DNA of 64,000 nt, from NCBI RefSeq assembly GCF_023544445.1, contig NZ_JALPVJ010000010.1:124001-188000 (forward strand), written 5' to 3'. Positions 35,821-43,807 of this stretch are shown piece after piece (the first letter of the stretch is position 1; every line of letters begins with the position of its first letter). The position numbers and the translations under genes are program-made. Under the pieces are notes generated by a model. That model worked only from the letters and a program-made list of their open reading frames with translations, ran no database searches and was not told where the DNA came from. This DNA is from Actinoplanes sp. M2I2 (GTDB lineage: Bacteria; Actinomycetota; Actinomycetes; Mycobacteriales; Micromonosporaceae).

Positions 35821-35831
35821 GGAGAGGCGGT

Positions 35832-36374
35832 TCAGGTGGTGGACAACCAGTAGCGGAGCTTCTCGTCCCGGCGGGCGGCCGGGACACCACCGTTGCGTTC
35901 GATCGTGCGCCGGGACGGCTCGTTGCCGACGTCGCAGGTGATCAGCACCCGAGGCAGGCCCAGTGCGGCAGCGAGGGGGCGGGCGGCGGCCAGCATGGCG
36001 GTGGCATGGCCCTGGCGCCGGGCCGACGGGCGTACGTCGTAGCCGATATGCCCGTTACGCTCACCGGCCGGGCCCGGGGCCAGGCGGTGCCTGATGTTGA
36101 GCCGGCCGAGATAATCAGGTCCGTCGAGCCACCACAGCACGGTCGTCGGGACGTAGCCGGGCGGCCGGGGAGTTTCCTCGAGCCGCTGCGCCAGCAGATA
36201 GCCGACAAAGTGCCGGAAGCCCGCCGGGGCGGACCACGTCGTCGCGTACGCCCGGAAGTCCGCGCCGATGTTGCTGAAGTCGTCCGGACCGCCGCGCCCC
36301 TCGGCGACGTACTCGTCCATGGCGGCCAGGAACGAGAGGTGAACGTCGACGGTCGGGGGAACCAGGGCGGGCAC
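35832..36374 (-). CDS. GNAT family acetyltransferase
   Basis: A 180-residue N-acetyltransferase with the acetyl-CoA binding pattern YDVRPSARRQGHATAML (R/QxxGxA) and the following helix, LGLPRVLITCDVGNEPSRRTIERNGG, and a C-terminal EKLRYWLST strand. This form, with CDxxNxxSRRxIExNGG, is common in RimJ/RimL-like small-molecule or ribosomal N-acetyltransferases. The GTG at 36374 is chosen because TACGCT ends 6 nt upstream; a longer frame would add 34 low-complexity residues. Substrate unknown. Its 3' end lies 12 bp from the 16-bp repeat array. Confidence 0.88.
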   Translation of the reverse strand: MPALVPPTVDVHLSFLAAMDEYVAEGRGGPDDFSNIGADFRAYATTWSAPAGFRHFVGYLLAQRLEETPRPPGYVPTTVLWWLDGPDYLGRLNIRHRLAPGPAGERNGHIGYDVRPSARRQGHATAMLAAARPLAAALGLPRVLITCDVGNEPSRRTIERNGGVPAARRDEKLRYWLSTT

Positions 36375-36744
36375 GCGGCCAGCGTAGGCGAGGCCGGCGA
36401 CCCCGGGAACGACGGCGGCCGGGGCACAGGGGTGGGCCGCCCGTACGGGACCTACGGACGGCCCACCGGCCGGCACACCGGGAACGGGGGACCCGGCGTT
36501 CCGGCCGACTTCACGGTACGCCCGCAGCCGCCGCGGCGAAAAATCTCACGGACGAAACGGACCGAACGCCCTTTCGAGACGGCATCGTGCCGAAAATCGC
36601 GCGCGCAAATGAGATCGAGCCAATACCGTGTCAGGCATCACGGACGACCATGTCTGATCAGGAGCATGCTGAACACAGCACATTCTCAGGTGACTCCACG
36701 GACAATGTCGTGGGCCCCGAAAAACAGCCGCGAGGTGGCGACCG
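36375..36744. other. Divergent intergenic region with a 14-bp hairpin
   Basis: This 370-bp gap separates the divergent acetyltransferase and DedA genes. It contains an inverted repeat at 36432-36466 (arms gtgggccgcccgta and tacggacggcccac, one mismatch, 7-nt loop). Its 3' half is noticeably less GC-rich, with a probable DedA ribosome-binding site GCGAGGTGGCGACC. No gene could be supported here. Confidence 0.5.
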
Positions 36745-37494
36745 ATGACCGAACTGTTGACCATGATGGCAACACCGGCATGGGCGTACCTTGCTCTCTT
36801 CGGCTTCCTCGCCATCGACGCGCTGATCCCGGTGGTGCCGATCCAGGCGATCATGATCACATCCGGCGCGCTCACTGTCTACGGCAATCTTGATCTTGCC
36901 TTGGTGATCGCCGTCGGCGCGCTCGGCATGTTCACCGGCGACACGATCGCCTTCGTCCTCGGCCGCAGCAGCGGTGACCGCGGCTCGGGCCGGCTGGCCG
37001 CGTTACGCGCCCGCTACGCGCCCAAGCACGACGAGGACAAGGACCCGTCCCGCACCAAGCAGGCGGCCCAGCGCTTCACCCGCGGCCTGCGCCGGCCCGG
37101 CCCGCTCGTTCTGCTGCTCTGCCGGTTCGTGCCGGGCGGGCGCATGGCCGCCGGGTTCCACGCCGGCCGCCGCGGATACCCGGCCAAGCTCTTCGTCCTG
37201 TACGACGGGGCCGCCGCGCTCGCCTGGGGCTCGTACGGCGGCCTGGTCGGCCACATCGGCGGCACCGCGATCACCCAGTCCGCGTGGCGGCTGTTCGCCA
37301 TCGCCGCCACCGCCGCGGTCGTCTTCGGCACCGCCGGCTGGATCCTCGCGCTGTTCGGCGGCCGCAAGGAGGACGCCCTCGAGGCCGCCGCCAAAGCCGC
37401 CGCGGCGGCCGGTCAGGCCGACGTCATTGCCGCTCGTGCTGCATCAGCTGACGCGCCGCTTCCGCGATCGACCCCGACAACGACGGGTAGATAG
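36745..37494 (+). CDS. DedA family (SNARE-associated/VTT) membrane protein
   Basis: A 249-residue membrane protein with DedA features: an early hydrophobic hairpin AIDALIPVVPIQAIMITSGAL, GALGMFTGDTIAFVLGR, and the conserved LLCRFVPGGRMAAGFHAG loop with the Arg-Phe-x-Pro-Gly core. DedA proteins act in undecaprenyl-phosphate or phospholipid translocation and envelope homeostasis. The C-terminus is Ala-rich and overlaps the 3' end of the convergent lpdA gene by 71 bp. The start is preceded by GAGGTGG. Confidence 0.9.
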   Translation: MTELLTMMATPAWAYLALFGFLAIDALIPVVPIQAIMITSGALTVYGNLDLALVIAVGALGMFTGDTIAFVLGRSSGDRGSGRLAALRARYAPKHDEDKDPSRTKQAAQRFTRGLRRPGPLVLLLCRFVPGGRMAAGFHAGRRGYPAKLFVLYDGAAALAWGSYGGLVGHIGGTAITQSAWRLFAIAATAAVVFGTAGWILALFGGRKEDALEAAAKAAAAAGQADVIAARAASADAPLPRSTPTTTGR

Positions 37495-38824
37495 TGATCG
37501 TGTGGGCCAGCTGGTCCACGGTCAGGTTGTTCTCGATCGCCATCGTGATCGGCAGGATGAGCTCGCTCGCCTTGGGCGCGACCACCACGCCGCCGACGAT
37601 CTGACCGGTCGCCGGGCGGCAGAAGAGCTTCACGAAGCCGTCGTGCAGGTCGGCCATCTTGGCCCGGGCGTTCCCGGTCAGCGGCAGCATCACCTGACGG
37701 GCGGGCGTGCGGCCCGAGTCGACCTCGTTCTGCGAGACGCCCACGGTGGCCAGCTCGGGATCGGTGAAGACGTTCGCCGACACCGTCCGCAGCCGCAGCG
37801 GCGCCACCGCCTCGCCCATCGCGTGCCAGATCGCGATGCGGCCCTGCATGGCGGCGACGCTGGCAAGCGGCAGCACGCCGGTGCAGTCGCCGGCGGCGTA
37901 GATGCCCGGCACGTTGGTGCGCGACACCCGGTCGACGGTCACGTAGCCACCGTCGCCCACCTGGACGCCGTACTCGGCCAGGCCCAGCTCGGCCGTGTTG
38001 GGCACGGCCCCGACGGCGATGAGCGCGTGCGAACCCTCGACCACCGAGCCGTCGCCCAGCGTCACCCGGACGCCGTCGCCGGTGTTCTCCACCGACTTGC
38101 CCCGTGACTGACTGAGAATGGCCATGCCCCGCTCGCGGAAGACGCGCTCGATCGCCATCGCGGCGTCCGCGTCCTCGTGCGGCATGACCCGCTCGCGGCT
38201 GGAGACCAGGGTGACCCGCACGCCCATGGCCAGGTAGGCACTGGCGAACTCGGCGCCGGTGACCCCCGAGCCGATCACGATCAGGTGGGACGGCAGCTCG
38301 GTGAGGTCGTAGAGCTGCCGCCAGTCGAGGATGCGCTCGCCGTCGGGCCGGGCGGTCGCCAGCACGCGCGGGGTGGCCCCGGTGGCCAGCAGCACGGTGG
38401 TGGCCTCCACCGCGTACGTGTCGCCGCCGTGCGGCGTGACCAGGACCTGGTGGGTGTGCCCGAGGGTGTCCTCGCCGAGCCGCGCGTGGCCGTGCACGAC
38501 GTCGACCCCGGCCTTGATCAGCTTGGCCTGGATGTCGGCCGACTGGGCCAGCGCCAGTTTCTTGACCCGCTGGTTGACCGCGACCGCGTCGACCGACACG
38601 CCCTCGAGCCCGGCCGAGCGGATGCCGAAGCGCTCGTTGTGCCGGTAACCGGTCATGACCTCGGAGCTGGCGATGAAGGTCTTGGACGGCACACAGTCGG
38701 TCAGCACGCAGGCGCCGCCCGGGCCCTCGGCTTCGACGAGGGTGACGTCCGCGTCGAGCTGAGCGGCGACCAGGGCCGCCTCGTACCCGCCCGGCCCCCC
38801 ACCGATGATCACGATCCGACTCAC
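37424..38824 (-). CDS. lpdA: NAD(P)H-quinone dehydrogenase / flavoprotein disulfide reductase (LpdA-like)
   Basis: A 466-residue class I pyridine nucleotide-disulfide oxidoreductase. Motifs are FAD-binding RIVIIGGGPGGYEAALVA, the active-site region GGACVLTDCVPSKTFIAS, NAD-binding LIVIGSGVTGAEFASAYLAM, IYAAGDCTG and a C-terminal dimerisation domain. The catalytic His-Glu pair of true lipoamide dehydrogenases is not evident at the C-terminus (QLAHTITIYPSLSGSI). M. tuberculosis LpdA (Rv3303c), which lies next to the same neighbour gene, is a quinone reductase with this same trait. A role in quinone redox defence is therefore likely. Confidence 0.93.
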   Translation of the reverse strand: MSRIVIIGGGPGGYEAALVAAQLDADVTLVEAEGPGGACVLTDCVPSKTFIASSEVMTGYRHNERFGIRSAGLEGVSVDAVAVNQRVKKLALAQSADIQAKLIKAGVDVVHGHARLGEDTLGHTHQVLVTPHGGDTYAVEATTVLLATGATPRVLATARPDGERILDWRQLYDLTELPSHLIVIGSGVTGAEFASAYLAMGVRVTLVSSRERVMPHEDADAAMAIERVFRERGMAILSQSRGKSVENTGDGVRVTLGDGSVVEGSHALIAVGAVPNTAELGLAEYGVQVGDGGYVTVDRVSRTNVPGIYAAGDCTGVLPLASVAAMQGRIAIWHAMGEAVAPLRLRTVSANVFTDPELATVGVSQNEVDSGRTPARQVMLPLTGNARAKMADLHDGFVKLFCRPATGQIVGGVVVAPKASELILPITMAIENNLTVDQLAHTITIYPSLSGSIAEAARQLMQHERQ

Positions 38825-38913
38825 GACGCTTCAACCTCTTCCCGCATGGCAGATGTGCCGACACGCACTCCTTGTATTCTCCACCACCGCCCGATCCGGC
38901 TATCGTCATCGCC

Positions 38914-39375
38914 GTGCGTCATTACGCCGCGTATGGCTCAAACCTGGATCCGGCCCGCATGCGGGCCTACTGTCCGCACTCGCCCATGGTGGGCGTGGGG
39001 TGGATAGAAGGCTGGCGCCTGACCTTCGCCGGGGAGGGAAAGATGGGCTGGGAGGGGGCCGTCAGCACGATCGTCGAATCCCCCGGCGACCGGGTGTTCG
39101 TGTCGCTCTACGACGTCCACCCGTGGGATGCGTCACAGCTCGACGAGGTCGAGGGAGTCACCGCGGGCGCATACCAGAAGCTCACCGTGCGTGTATCCAC
39201 GCTCGAGGGTGAGTTCAGCGCCTGGGTCTACGTCTTCGACGGCTACGAGGGCGGCCTGCCCACGGCGTGGTATCTGAGCGAGATCGCGACCGCCGCGGAG
39301 AAGGCGGGCGCCCCCGACGACTACGTCGAGGAGCTGCGCCGCCGTCCCACCGGCACGTCGAAGCCCGAAGGCTAG
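38914..39375 (+). CDS. Gamma-glutamylcyclotransferase-like protein
   Basis: A 153-residue protein with the N-terminal signature YAAYGSNLDPARMRAYCP, matching the substrate loop YGSNL of gamma-glutamylcyclotransferases. VSLYDVHPWDASQLDEVEGV follows and supplies the catalytic Glu region, then YQKLTVRV and a Tyr/Asp-rich strand. These enzymes release 5-oxoproline from gamma-glutamyl compounds; the true substrate here is unknown. The GTG follows TATCGT by 7 nt. It is divergent from lpdA, as Rv3304 is from Rv3303c. Its stop overlaps that of the next, convergent gene in the palindrome CTAG. Confidence 0.9.
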   Translation: MRHYAAYGSNLDPARMRAYCPHSPMVGVGWIEGWRLTFAGEGKMGWEGAVSTIVESPGDRVFVSLYDVHPWDASQLDEVEGVTAGAYQKLTVRVSTLEGEFSAWVYVFDGYEGGLPTAWYLSEIATAAEKAGAPDDYVEELRRRPTGTSKPEG

Positions 39376-40328
39376 ATCATTTTCTGATAGATGTTCGCCT
39401 CGTAGAGCGGGGTCATGCCGACGGCCCGGTAGAGCCGCGCGGCCCTCGTCGGGTTGGCCAGGTCGACGCCCAGCCCGGCCTGGGCCCGCCCCTTGGCGGC
39501 ATAGGCGGCGAAGGCCCGGCGCAGCAGCGCCTCCCCCAGACCCTTTCTCCGGTACGACCCCAGCACCGCGAGCCGCTTGACCCAGCCCTCGCCGGAGTCC
39601 TCGTCACTGTCGTACGAGGACTCCAGCACGCCGGCCACGACCCCGTCGACCTCGGCGACGAACCACTCGTCGAAGACCGGCGCGGGATCGTCGTCGACCT
39701 GCTTGCGCCAGTCCTGATAGGAGGCGCTGCGGTGGTCGGAGTCGAGGAAGGCCTGCTCGACGACGGCGTGGAAGGCGCGCATGTCGGCCTCGTCGCCGGG
39801 GCGGACCGTCCGGATCGTGACGCCCGCGGGCGGCTCGGGGGCGGTGGGCGCCACCCCGGCCAAGGAGATCCGCATGCGGGCGTGCTGCTTGAGGAACGTG
39901 AAGCCGTACTCGGACAGCAGGTCGATGTAGGCGGTCTCGGCCGGCAACGCCCCGGCCCGCACCTCGTACGCCGCATGGCCGAACTCGACCTTGCGCTCGG
40001 CCACCCGCGCCAGCATCAGCTCGAGCAGCGGGCGCATGGCCGGCCGCCCGTCGCCCGGCCACACGTACACCTCGATGAAGTCACGGCTCTCGCCGGTCGG
40101 GTTGCCCGGGTAGGTCCAGCCGACGATGCGCCCGCCGGCATCGAGCACGACCCAGCAGTCGCGGGCCGGGTCGGTGTGCGGTTCGGTCAGCGCCTCGCGC
40201 ACCTCTTCGGGGCTGTAGTCGGGATAACCGACGGCGGCGATGTCGCTGGCGTGCACCAGCGCGAGGAGCGCGGGCGAGTCGTCGAGGGTGGGCCGGCGAA
40301 CGCTCCAGCCGTCGGGAAGCTCAGTCAC
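39372..40328 (-). CDS. Two-domain GNAT acetyltransferase
   Basis: A 318-residue protein with two GNAT folds. The C-terminal domain is canonical: FVAEVDGVVAGVLES, VKRLAVLGSYRRKGLGEALLRRAF (acetyl-CoA loop) and NPTRAARLYRAVGM. The N-terminal half (GWSVRRPTLDDSPALLALVH, WVVLDAGGRIVGWTY) is a weaker copy without an obvious cofactor loop. The size and layout resemble mycothiol synthase MshD, but the family is broad and I would not assign it. The gene overlaps the previous one by 4 bp at the stop codons. Confidence 0.85.
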   Translation of the reverse strand: MTELPDGWSVRRPTLDDSPALLALVHASDIAAVGYPDYSPEEVREALTEPHTDPARDCWVVLDAGGRIVGWTYPGNPTGESRDFIEVYVWPGDGRPAMRPLLELMLARVAERKVEFGHAAYEVRAGALPAETAYIDLLSEYGFTFLKQHARMRISLAGVAPTAPEPPAGVTIRTVRPGDEADMRAFHAVVEQAFLDSDHRSASYQDWRKQVDDDPAPVFDEWFVAEVDGVVAGVLESSYDSDEDSGEGWVKRLAVLGSYRRKGLGEALLRRAFAAYAAKGRAQAGLGVDLANPTRAARLYRAVGMTPLYEANIYQKMI

Positions 40329-40368
40329 CCGCGCATCGGATCACGGGGCGGCCCGGCCCGGCCAGCGT

Positions 40369-41106
40369 TTATTGCGCGAGGCGGTGGCGCAACGACTCCA
40401 GCAGACCGATGAGCTCGACCCGTTCGCCCAGGTCGAGAGCCGCATAGGCCTGGCCGGCCATCGCGTCGGCGACCGACTCGGCCCAGATCAGGCGGCGGAC
40501 GATCGGGCCGGCCGGCGGATAGGGCGGCTGCCAGCCGAAGGCGACCGCGCCGGTCTCGCCCTCGGGCCCGGCGATGATGGCCTGCAGCGGGGTGAGCCCG
40601 CCGGCCCGCACGGCGACCAGTTGCACGCCGAGCCGATGCTCGTGCAGCAGGTGGAGCAGCACCGCGACCTGCGCGCCGGGCGTCTGGTCGGTCACCGGCA
40701 TGGCCCGCCACGCGGCGAACAGCGGCAGTCCCGCGTAGTCGACCGCGGCCACCACGCGATGGGTCAGCTCGTGCAGCCGGGCCAGCCGGGGGAAGCCGCC
40801 GAGCTGCTCGGTGCCCCAGGTGCACAGCTCGTGCAGGTGCCAGGTGGCCACCTCCAGGGGCGCGGAGGACTTGGCCGTCGCCTCCCAGCCGTCGATGACC
40901 GCCTCGGGGGCGATCATGCCGATCGACGCGGCCACGGTCTCGGGACGCACGTCGCCGAGCGCGCCGGCCCGGGCCGAGACGTGGTAGGCCCAGCCGGACA
41001 GACCCAGCAGGCGCGCGCGGCGCAGCGTCTGGGGCGACTCGGCAAAGGCGCCGACGATCGTCGCGAGTCCCGTCTTGGCAGTGGCGGCAGCCTGTTCGGG
41101 TGTCAC
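40369..41106 (-). CDS. SCO6745/SalK-like family protein
   Basis: A 245-residue soluble protein with AAATAKTGLATIVGAFAESP, RARLLGLSGWAYHVSARAGALGDVRPETV and IAPEAVIDGWEA, a pattern I recognise from the actinobacterial SCO6745/SalK-like family. The function of the family is poorly known; the SalK name comes from a salinomycin-cluster member. The GTG at 41106 is preferred because CAGAAT ends 7 nt upstream and the longer frame is Arg/Ser-rich junk. It stands alone between two minus-strand genes with no clear operon link. Confidence 0.65.
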   Translation of the reverse strand: MTPEQAAATAKTGLATIVGAFAESPQTLRRARLLGLSGWAYHVSARAGALGDVRPETVAASIGMIAPEAVIDGWEATAKSSAPLEVATWHLHELCTWGTEQLGGFPRLARLHELTHRVVAAVDYAGLPLFAAWRAMPVTDQTPGAQVAVLLHLLHEHRLGVQLVAVRAGGLTPLQAIIAGPEGETGAVAFGWQPPYPPAGPIVRRLIWAESVADAMAGQAYAALDLGERVELIGLLESLRHRLAQ

Positions 41107-41173
41107 CCGCCCGATTCTGCTCTCCCTGACACGACTTGGAAAATATTCTTTTCGTCTGGCCGGGCGATCCGGA

Positions 41174-42100
41174 TCAATCCGACTCGTCCGATTCGAGGTC
41201 TTCGAGGGCCGCCTGGACGTCGCCCACCTGGCGCCGGGCCGCCGCCGCTTCCCGTTCGGCGAGGCGGCGAGCCTGCTTGCGGCGGGCCACGTCGGCCTGC
41301 GCCTCGGTACGCCGGCGTTCCAGCTCGGCCAGCTCGGCGTCCAGATCCTCGACGAGGTGACCAGCGTCACGCTCGGCCGACTCGGCTCGCTCCAGCTGGG
41401 CGTCGGCCCGCTTCTCGGCCGACTGGGCGTTGCCGAGCTCGCGGCGCAGCTCGCGCCGGCGCTGCTCCCGCTCCCGGCGGCGGCGCTCGGCGGCCGCCCG
41501 CTCCCGCGCCGACTGCTGCGGGAACTCGACGACCTCGCCGCCGTCCGGCTCCTCGTCCTCGGTGCCGGTGTCGGCCTCGTCGACGTCGGTGTCGTCGGTG
41601 ACCAGGCGCAGCCGCGGACGGGGAACCTCGCCGAAGCCGGCGTAGGTGGCGGCCCGGATCAGCCGGCCGGTGCGCACCTGGGCCGCGATCTCGGGCTCGG
41701 CCAGGGCGGCGGTCAGCGTCGCCTCGACCTCGCCGAGCGGCAGCTTGATCGACGGCTCCTCGGCCCGGGCCAGCTTGCCGGCCGCGGCGACCAGGGCCGA
41801 GACGACCTGGCGGCGCTGGTTGGTCAGCTCGCGCAGGGCCGTGCCGTCGAGGCCGCGCTGAGCCTCGCGCAGGGCGCCGGAGAGCTCGACCAGCTCGTCG
41901 ATCAGTTCGGGCTTGCGCAGGGCCAGCAGGTTGACCACCCAGGCGGCCACGGTCGGCTTCTTGAGGGCAGCCAGGCGCTTGGCGGTCGGCTTGTCACCGG
42001 ACTTGCGGGCCTGGTCGATCGCGGCTGTCCGGGCCGCGACGAAACCCTCGGGCGGGGACTCGTAGAGCCGCTGGATCAGTTCGTCGGTCGCGCTGGGCAC
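41174..42100 (-). CDS. Coiled-coil protein of unknown function
   Basis: A 308-residue soluble protein. The N-terminal half is globular and helical (LIQRLYESPPEGFVAARTAA, KRLAALKKPTVAAWVVNLLA) with the sequence RLIRAATYAGFGEVPRPRLRL in the middle. A short acidic linker and a strongly charged coiled coil from about residue 200 to the end (ERAAAERRRREREQRRREL, ELAELERRRTEAQADVARR) follow. Homologs are widespread in actinomycetes as hypothetical proteins; I know of no function. Its GTG start lies 1 nt after the stop of the MBL hydrolase gene, so the two are co-translated. Confidence 0.75.
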   Translation of the reverse strand: MPSATDELIQRLYESPPEGFVAARTAAIDQARKSGDKPTAKRLAALKKPTVAAWVVNLLALRKPELIDELVELSGALREAQRGLDGTALRELTNQRRQVVSALVAAAGKLARAEEPSIKLPLGEVEATLTAALAEPEIAAQVRTGRLIRAATYAGFGEVPRPRLRLVTDDTDVDEADTGTEDEEPDGGEVVEFPQQSARERAAAERRRREREQRRRELRRELGNAQSAEKRADAQLERAESAERDAGHLVEDLDAELAELERRRTEAQADVARRKQARRLAEREAAAARRQVGDVQAALEDLESDESD

Positions 42101-42101
42101 G

Positions 42102-42737
42102 TCAGGTGATGGTAGTGCCGGGCGCGACGTGGGCGTACTTCGTGCCCGAGAGTCGTTCGAGATGGCCGTCGGAGATTTTCGCCCCTGTCTCGGTCAGCAG
42201 AAAGTCGTGCAGCGCGTACGCCCGTCCGGGCCGGACCGCGCGGACGAAGTCGATGGACTCGGAAAGCTTCATCCACGGAGCATTCAACGGCGCGAACAGC
42301 GTGTCCACCGTCGTGTCCTCCGGCACGGTGAACGAGTCCCCGGGGTGGTACAGGTTCGTGGACCCGTCGGCGATCAGATAGCCGACGTTCGCGATGCCCG
42401 GGATGTCCGGGTGGATCACCGCGTGCCGGCCCCCGTACGCCCGGATCCGGTATCCCGCCGCCTCGAAGGCGCCGCCCGGCTCGACCGCGGTGGCCACCGC
42501 CGCGAAACGCGGATGCCGGCCCAGGACATCGGCGTGGGCGTAGAGCCGCAGACCGGGCTGCTTGTCGATCGCCTCGGCGAGCGCGTCGGGATCGAGATGG
42601 TCGATGTGCTCGTGCGTGATCAGGACAGCGTCGGCGCCGTCGAGGGCCGTTCGCTCGCTGAACGCCCCCGGATCGACCACGAGAACGCCCGCGCCCTCGA
42701 CCCGCAGACAGGAGTGGGTGAACTTCGTGATGCGCAC
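42102..42737 (-). CDS. MBL-fold metallo-hydrolase
   Basis: A 211-residue metallo-beta-lactamase-fold protein of the UlaG-like class. It has KFTHSCLRVEG, VLVVDPGAFS, the metal motif LITHEHIDHLDPDAL (HxHxDH), AYGGRHAVIHPDIP, GSTNLYHPGDS and a C-terminal ALHDFL histidine. These residues bind two metal ions. Such proteins hydrolyse phosphodiester or lactone bonds; the substrate is not evident. The start is GTG 42737 with a GGAGGCATCCC ribosome-binding site. It forms a tight operon with the downstream coiled-coil gene. Confidence 0.9.
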   Translation of the reverse strand: MRITKFTHSCLRVEGAGVLVVDPGAFSERTALDGADAVLITHEHIDHLDPDALAEAIDKQPGLRLYAHADVLGRHPRFAAVATAVEPGGAFEAAGYRIRAYGGRHAVIHPDIPGIANVGYLIADGSTNLYHPGDSFTVPEDTTVDTLFAPLNAPWMKLSESIDFVRAVRPGRAYALHDFLLTETGAKISDGHLERLSGTKYAHVAPGTTIT

Positions 42738-42844
42738 GGGATGCCTCCGCTGCCGATTCGTAACCGCTCATCTCGCAGTCTGCCGGAACCGGGAATGCTC
42801 CGCCGCACGTCCCAGGGGCACACCGAACGGGGATGGGGAGAAAC

Positions 42845-43801
42845 ATGCGCGCTCGCTCGCGGACGACATATCTACTGGGAACGGCTCTGCTCGCCGGCGT
42901 CCTGCTCGCCGGTTGCGGGGAGGACAGCGCCGATCAGAGCGCGTCGAGCAGCCGGGCCGAGAACGCTCCGGCCCCGGCCATGGGCGGGGCCGACGTGGCG
43001 GAGCAGAAGGGGAAGGTCGCCGACACCCCGGCTCAGGCCCCCGACCTGAAGGTGGAACAACGCTCGATCATCTACCGCGGCACCGTCAGCGTGCGGGTCA
43101 AGAACGTCGAGGCCGCGGCCGGGCAGGCCACCGGCATCGCCAAGACCGCGGGCGGCTTCGTCAGCGGCGACAACCGCAGCAGCGGCTCCGGAGCGGCCAC
43201 CGCGACGATGGAGCTGCGCATCCCGGCCGAGAAGTTCGGCGCGGTGGTCGATCAACTGTCCAAGCTGGGCGACGAGGAGCAGCGCCAGATCAGCACCGAG
43301 GACGTCACCGAGCAGACCATCGACCTGGACGCCCGGATCACCGTGCAACAGGCCCGGGTGGACAGCGGCCGCAAGCTGCTGGCCCAGGCCAAGTCGCTCA
43401 ACGACCTGGTGATGCTCGAGCGTGAGGTGGCGACCCGGGAGGCCGATCTGGCGTCCCTGCAGGCCAAGAAGCGCAACCTGGCCGACCTGACCGCGCTCTC
43501 GACGATCTCGGTCACCCTGCTCGACCCGGACGCCGAGGCGATCGCCGAGGACGACCCGGGATTCCTCGGCGGACTGGGCGCGGGCTGGCACGCGCTGCTG
43601 GCGTCGCTGCGCGTCCTGCTCACCGTGCTGGGCGCCCTGCTGCCGTGGCTGCTCGCCTTCGGCCTGCCGATCTGGGCCGTCCTGTACGCCCTGCGGCGCT
43701 ACAACCGCAGCCGCCGCGGCGCCCAGCTCGCCCCGGCCTATGCGCACCAGCCGCCGGCCGAGCAGGCCCCGGTCTCGGGACCGCCCGACCAGCAGCCGTA
43801 G
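42845..43801 (+). CDS. DUF4349 lipoprotein
   Basis: A 318-residue exported protein with a lipoprotein signal (lipobox LLAGC, about residues 20-24). A DUF4349 domain starts at RSIIYRGTVSVRVKNVEAAAG and continues through GGFVSGDN, MELRIPAEKFGAVVDQLSKLG and ISTEDVTEQTIDLDARI. An extended coiled coil (QARVDSGRKLLAQAKSLND, READLASLQAKKRNLAD) and a C-terminal transmembrane segment near residue 265 are followed by a Pro-rich tail. It is anchored at both ends. The ATG at 42845 follows GGGGAG; an ATG at 42833 is less likely. Function unknown. Confidence 0.9.
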   Translation: MRARSRTTYLLGTALLAGVLLAGCGEDSADQSASSSRAENAPAPAMGGADVAEQKGKVADTPAQAPDLKVEQRSIIYRGTVSVRVKNVEAAAGQATGIAKTAGGFVSGDNRSSGSGAATATMELRIPAEKFGAVVDQLSKLGDEEQRQISTEDVTEQTIDLDARITVQQARVDSGRKLLAQAKSLNDLVMLEREVATREADLASLQAKKRNLADLTALSTISVTLLDPDAEAIAEDDPGFLGGLGAGWHALLASLRVLLTVLGALLPWLLAFGLPIWAVLYALRRYNRSRRGAQLAPAYAHQPPAEQAPVSGPPDQQP

Positions 43802-43807
43802 ATCAGG

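Noticed and set aside
33830-35890. 686-residue minus-strand frame over accA3 and the 16-bp repeats
   Set aside because: It is antisense to a well-supported biotin carboxylase and runs through the non-coding repeat array, producing periodic SRGAP-type peptides.
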